Shown here one piece after another: positions 60,348-64,000 of a stretch of 64,000 nt of DNA. Position 1 is the stretch's first letter, and every line of letters starts with the position of its first letter. A program made the translations under genes and the position numbers. The notes under the pieces are model-generated. The model worked only from the letters and a program-made list of their open reading frames with translations, ran no database searches and had not been told where the DNA came from. Source of the DNA: Ruminococcus turbiniformis (GTDB taxonomy: Bacteria > Bacillota > Clostridia > Lachnospirales > Lachnospiraceae); NCBI RefSeq assembly GCF_020687545.1, contig NZ_JAJEQX010000007.1, forward strand, positions 1 to 64,000, read 5' to 3'.

Positions 60348-61217
60348 TCATTTTGTCTCAAAAAGAATTCCCAGTGTATTCGGCCCGCAGTGGCAGGAAA
60401 TGGTACAGCTTGCCTTTGTGATGTGAATCTCTTTGAACTTCATTGTCTCGTCGACTGTCTTTTTCACTGCGTCGATGTACTCCTGAGAAATCCCGGAGTG
60501 AGTGATAAAGAGAAGATCCGTATCAATGTCCGCATATTTGGAAAGCTGGTCTTTTACATATTTTACGAGCACTTTGTCCAGGGAACCCCGGTATTTCTTC
60601 CCAACGCCCATGCTTCCGTCATGGTTATTTACCTCGATGCATGGCTTGAGCTTCAGCATGTTTGCGCCCAGCGCCGCAAGGGAAGAGCAGCGTCCGCCTG
60701 CGTGGAGGAAGGTGAGGGTGTCGAGGACGAAGCTTGCGTGGATGTTGGAAGCGCGTTTGCGAAGCTTTTCCGCGATCGTCTCCGCATCAAGTCCTTCCGC
60801 GATCATTTTTCCCGCCGCAACGACGAGAAGTCCGGTGCCTGTGGAGAGGCTGCAGCTGTCCACCACATGAACGTGCCCGAGTTCGGACGCGGCGATACAG
60901 CAGTTCTGGTAGGAACTGGAAAGAGCGTGTCCCAGGTTGATGTGGATGACTTCACAGCCGGCCTCCACCCAGGGGCGGAAATGCTCGATGTATTCTTCAA
61001 CATTTACGGCGGATGTCTTCGGCAGGACTTTGTGGTCGTAATATTCCTGATAGACTTCCTCCGGGGTGATATCTACATTGTCCATATAGTCTTTCTCGTT
61101 CAGAATAATGTGGAGCGGAAAATAATGTACGTGATAGCGCTCTTTCAGCTCAGCGTCCAGATCGCATGTGCTGTCGGCGCTTAAAATGATTTTCTGTTCC
61201 GGTGACTTGTCTGACAT
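60348..61217 (-). CDS. DegV-family fatty-acid-binding protein
   Basis: 289 aa. It starts ILSADSTCDLDAELKERYHV, has the lipid-contact blocks KTSAVNVEEY and INLGHALSSSYQNC, DSCSLSTGTGLLV, GGRCSS and the C-terminal HCGPNTLGILF. DegV/FakB proteins bind a fatty acid for phosphorylation by FakA. A FakA C-domain fragment gene is at 35515 but no full FakA is here. AAAGGAGAAAG precedes the start. The aminotransferase follows after 34 bases. Confidence 0.92.
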   Translation of the reverse strand: MSDKSPEQKIILSADSTCDLDAELKERYHVHYFPLHIILNEKDYMDNVDITPEEVYQEYYDHKVLPKTSAVNVEEYIEHFRPWVEAGCEVIHINLGHALSSSYQNCCIAASELGHVHVVDSCSLSTGTGLLVVAAGKMIAEGLDAETIAEKLRKRASNIHASFVLDTLTFLHAGGRCSSLAALGANMLKLKPCIEVNNHDGSMGVGKKYRGSLDKVLVKYVKDQLSKYADIDTDLLFITHSGISQEYIDAVKKTVDETMKFKEIHITKASCTISCHCGPNTLGILFETK

Positions 61218-61459
61218 TTTTTCTTTCTCCTTTCACTGGTTTCTTATAGTATTTCCGCACGGACTGATATTACGGTGCCTTAAAAGCTGAAAATTTATCC
61301 TGTGCCGCTGATTTTGAAAACAAACACATAAAATAGTTTAGAGCAAATGTATGGAAATGGCAAGTTTACGTGAAAATTTCAGACACTATCGTAACAGTTC
61401 AGCCCTGCGGCGACTGTCGGAATATACTGATGCCGGACAAATCTGAACTGCGCAGACTA
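61218..61459. other. Gap between divergent degV and clp genes
   Basis: No gene or RNA recognised. It contains the ribosome site of degV (minus) and AT-rich sequence that probably holds its promoter; no convincing -35/-10 pair could be fixed. Confidence 0.4.
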
Positions 61460-61513
61460 TTGACATTTTAAAAATTTTATACTATATTATTAAAAACTTA
61501 ACTATTAAGTTTT
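61460..61513 (+). promoter_or_regulatory. Promoter of the clp operon with a perfect palindrome over the start site
   Basis: TTGACA (61460-61465), 17 bases, TATATT (61483-61488). The arms AAAACTTAA (61493-61501) and TTAAGTTTT (61505-61513) flank CTA and cover the expected transcription start, a classic repressor position. No CtsR heptad repeat (GGTCAAA type) was seen. Confidence 0.7.
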
Positions 61514-61567
61514 GAAATACGCCGGAGTATCTGCCGGCGATATTGGAGTATAAAGAGGTGAATCAAT

Positions 61568-61936
61568 ATGAAATGTCAATTCTGCGGCAGAGATCATGTG
61601 GATCGGGTGTTTTACATAAACTGGATGGGAACCGTCTATCAGGTGCCTGTCTGCGCGGGCTGTCTTGATAAAATGTGGCAGCAGGCGTCAGCGGCGGGAA
61701 AGACGGAGGAGTTTAAAAGTTATACAGGCTGGTGGCCGGGAAAGCAGGAGCCGAGAAGGCTTGGCGACCGTGCATTTCCGGAGCTTGCAGTGCCGGGACT
61801 TATTAACCGGAGAAAGCTTAAGGCGCTGAAAGCGCGCCTGACCGAGGCGGCCGAGCAGGAGGATTATGAGGAAGCAGCCAGACTCAGGGATGATATTGCG
61901 GTGATAGAAAGGGAGGTGTGCGCACATGGAAATTAA
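61568..61936 (+). CDS. McsA-like zinc/UVR-motif protein
   Basis: 122 aa. N-terminal CxxC pairs C3/C6 and C29/C32 form a likely zinc finger; the C-terminal UVR motif [20 protein letters not shown] is typical of McsA and UvrB/UvrC. McsA activates the McsB arginine kinase and modulates CtsR in Bacillus; here neither ctsR nor mcsB is adjacent. AAAGAGGTG precedes ATG 61568. Its end overlaps clpC by 11 bases. Confidence 0.85.
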   Translation: MKCQFCGRDHVDRVFYINWMGTVYQVPVCAGCLDKMWQQASAAGKTEEFKSYTGWWPGKQEPRRLGDRAFPELAVPGLINRRKLKALKARLTEAAEQEDYEEAARLRDDIAVIEREVCAHGN

Positions 61937-64000
61937 TCTGAATCTGTTCAGTCAGAGATCGATGAAACTGTTTCAGTCCGCGCTGCGTTTTGTGACCCGT
62001 ATGAAGCACGGGTTTATCGGAAGTGAGCACCTTCTCTGGGCGCTGTCCCGGGAACGGGGAGAAGCGGGCGCGGCGCTCAGGAGAAACGGACTGGACAAAG
62101 AGATCATCGAAGAATACCTGCATCAGTATGATATGGATGCGAAAGCCGACGGAAACTTCCATGCCGTCCAGATATCAGAAGAGGCGGAGCAGGTGCTCCA
62201 CATTGCGGAGCGGAGAGCGAAAGCCCGCGGGCATAATCATGTTGAACCGGAAGACCTGCTTACGGGGATTCTGGATGCGGGGGAGTGTGCGGCCTCTCAG
62301 CTTATGATTTCGCTTGAAGCGGATCCGGAGGAGATACGCCGCTACCTGGGCGGAAACAGTTCGGCCCTTCCCGAAGTGACAGAAGAGCATGATAAAGTCC
62401 CCGGAGTGAGCGAATACGGCGCGCCGGAAGACAGCGCAACGGAAGACGGGGAGGCCCTGCCGGGGGCAGAGGGGATTCCTTTCGGAAATGTGTACGGTGA
62501 TCCGCAGAGCAGAGAGGAGAAAACTGTACACAGAAGCCCCCGGAGCGGAAACGGAAACACGTCCCGGAGAAATGCTCAGAGCAGAGCGGAGAACATGTCC
62601 CGGAGAAACGTTCAGGGCAGAAATGAAGACAGCCCGGACGTTTCGGATGATGAGGAACAGGAAATATCTGTCATGGAAAAGTACGGGACAGATATCACGG
62701 AAAAGGCCCGCGAGGGAGCCTTTGACCCGGTGATCGGCAGGGAGAATGTGATAGAGCGGATCGTTCAGATTCTCTCCCGCCGGACGAAGAATAATCCGGT
62801 TCTGACCGGGGAGCCGGGCGTAGGAAAGACCGCTGTTGTGGAAGGGCTCGCGCAGCGGATTGCGGACGGAAGAATCCCCGCCAATTTAAGGACAAAGCGG
62901 ATTGTATCACTGGATCTTGTCGGAATGCTCTCCGGGGCAAGATTCCGAGGGGATTTTGAAGAGAGAATGAAAAATTTCCTCGAGGAAGCCGAAGCAGACG
63001 GAGATGTGATTCTTTTTATCGACGAGCTTCATATGATTATGGGCGCGGGAGCGGGAGCCAGCGAGACGATGGACGCCGCCAATATCTTGAAGCCCGTGCT
63101 TGCCCGGGGCGGCCTTCAGGTGATCGGCGCGACCACGCTGAAAGAGTACCGCAGGCATATTGAGAAAGACGCTGCCTTTGAACGCCGTTTCCAGCCGGTG
63201 GACGTGGAAGAGCCGGATCAGGAAGACGCGGTGCGGATTCTGATGGGGCTGAAAGGAAAATACGAAGCATTTCACGGACTTTCCATTTCGGACGAAGCAG
63301 TGCGAGCGGCGGTGGAACTTTCGGTACGGTACATACAGGACCGGTTCCTGCCGGACAAGGCGGTTGACCTGATGGATGAAGCCGCGTCGAGAATCAAGAC
63401 GAGAGGTCTGACGACTCCTCCGTATCTTACGGCACTTGAGGAGGAGATAAGAAGGGTAAGAAAAGAGAAGAAACATGCCGCGGAAATCCAGGAATATGAG
63501 CGGGCAGCCGTCCTTCGTGACAGACAGAATGAGCTTGTAAGAGAGCTGGCGGACAAACAGGCGCGCTGGCAGAAAGAACAGTGCAGCCGTGTGGAGGCGG
63601 AGGATATTGCGGAAGTAGTGTCTTCCTGGACCGGGATTCCGGTTACCATGCTCACAGAGGATGAGGCAAGAAAACTGCGCTCTCTGGAAGACACACTGCA
63701 TTCCCGTGTCATCGGGCAGGGCGATGCGGTGGCGGCGGTGGCGCGCGCCATACGAAGAGGGCGCACCGGAGTGGCGGACCCGGAGAGACCAACGGGATCT
63801 TTCCTGTTTCTGGGCCCCACCGGAGTCGGAAAAACAGAGCTGTGCCGCGCTATGGCTGAGGCAATGTTCCACGATGAGAATGCCATGATCCGCCTCGACA
63901 TGTCGGAATATATGGAGCAGTATACCGTGTCGAAACTGGTCGGTTCACCGCCGGGATACGTGGGCTATGAAGAGGGAGGACAGCTGACAGAGCTTGTCCG
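61926..64000 (+). CDS. clpC: ATP-dependent Clp protease ATP-binding subunit ClpC (3' end outside window)
   Basis: A Hsp100 unfoldase feeding ClpP; 691 codons are visible. The N-domain with two Clp-N repeats (1-145) is followed by an unusually long, charged, Arg/Ser/Asn/Glu-rich linker (about 146-249), AAA1 with Walker A GEPGVGKT (295-302) and [13 protein letters not shown], a middle domain with a UVR-like segment (around 515-540), and AAA2 with Walker A GPTGVGKT (630-637). GGGAGG lies 9 bases before ATG 61926, inside the McsA-like gene. The reading frame is open at base 64000. Confidence 0.95.
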   Translation, partial: MEINLNLFSQRSMKLFQSALRFVTRMKHGFIGSEHLLWALSRERGEAGAALRRNGLDKEIIEEYLHQYDMDAKADGNFHAVQISEEAEQVLHIAERRAKARGHNHVEPEDLLTGILDAGECAASQLMISLEADPEEIRRYLGGNSSALPEVTEEHDKVPGVSEYGAPEDSATEDGEALPGAEGIPFGNVYGDPQSREEKTVHRSPRSGNGNTSRRNAQSRAENMSRRNVQGRNEDSPDVSDDEEQEISVMEKYGTDITEKAREGAFDPVIGRENVIERIVQILSRRTKNNPVLTGEPGVGKTAVVEGLAQRIADGRIPANLRTKRIVSLDLVGMLSGARFRGDFEERMKNFLEEAEADGDVILFIDELHMIMGAGAGASETMDAANILKPVLARGGLQVIGATTLKEYRRHIEKDAAFERRFQPVDVEEPDQEDAVRILMGLKGKYEAFHGLSISDEAVRAAVELSVRYIQDRFLPDKAVDLMDEAASRIKTRGLTTPPYLTALEEEIRRVRKEKKHAAEIQEYERAAVLRDRQNELVRELADKQARWQKEQCSRVEAEDIAEVVSSWTGIPVTMLTEDEARKLRSLEDTLHSRVIGQGDAVAAVARAIRRGRTGVADPERPTGSFLFLGPTGVGKTELCRAMAEAMFHDENAMIRLDMSEYMEQYTVSKLVGSPPGYVGYEEGGQLTELV

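Overview
The window reads as a chromosomal segment of a Gram-positive Firmicute, most likely a gut Lachnospiraceae (Clostridium cluster XIVa). Reasons: strong AGGAGG-type ribosome sites, Firmicute lipoboxes, a methionyl-tRNA synthetase with a T-box leader, many two-component systems, small Lachnospiraceae-type families (DUF6472- and DUF6145-like), and a ClpC preceded by a UVR-motif zinc protein. Base composition is mid-GC, with a few visibly AT-richer genes (the CAP surface protein, the GNAT at 10774, the AAA-ATPase/PD-(D/E)XK gene at 28041). No rRNA, CRISPR array, transposase or prophage was seen; one tRNA (Cys) is present.

Layout. 1-10 kb: tail of an amidohydrolase, an M18 aminopeptidase, a 1352-aa nuclease-like/NACHT/WD40 protein (the best defence-system candidate), an OmpR-type two-component system followed by two PepSY lipoproteins that share a promoter architecture, and tRNA-Cys between them. 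10-20 kb: HAD hydrolase, acetyltransferase, a large sortase-type CAP-domain surface protein with near-identical 243-bp repeats, and a coupled repair-like operon (MrfA-like helicase, UvrD-type helicase, SpoU methyltransferase). 20-36 kb: argF under an ARG-box-like operator, a TetR regulator, a broken GT8 glycosyltransferase, an FtsH/radical SAM operon, LysR, an AAA/PD-(D/E)XK protein, birA, an OpuC-like compatible-solute transporter, a C39-peptidase lipoprotein, and an isolated V-type ATPase subunit D next to a FakA C-domain fragment gene.

36-46 kb: a DUF3784 membrane protein, a 4Fe-4S aldo/keto reductase with an odd active site, an XRE regulator with a clear operator and small membrane/GNAT partners, and a divergent pair (MacB-like ABC exporter against a two-component system) sharing response-regulator-like boxes. 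46-52 kb: a five-gene polyamine operon (speA, speE, speB, carboxy(nor)spermidine dehydrogenase family, nspC family) behind a ~340-nt leader that ends in a terminator with an alternative pairing partner. 52-64 kb: a MecA-type penicillin-binding protein under a BlaI/MecI-like palindrome, an XRE regulator, mnmM, a T-box-controlled metG, a TipAS-type MerR regulator, an aminotransferase and a DegV protein, then the start of a clp operon (McsA-like protein and ClpC, running off the end).

Two copies of an ~83-bp hairpin-bearing repeat flank the metG/merR block, and several intergenic junctions carry short imperfect tandem duplications right at stop codons. All functions are inferred by reading; no searches were run.
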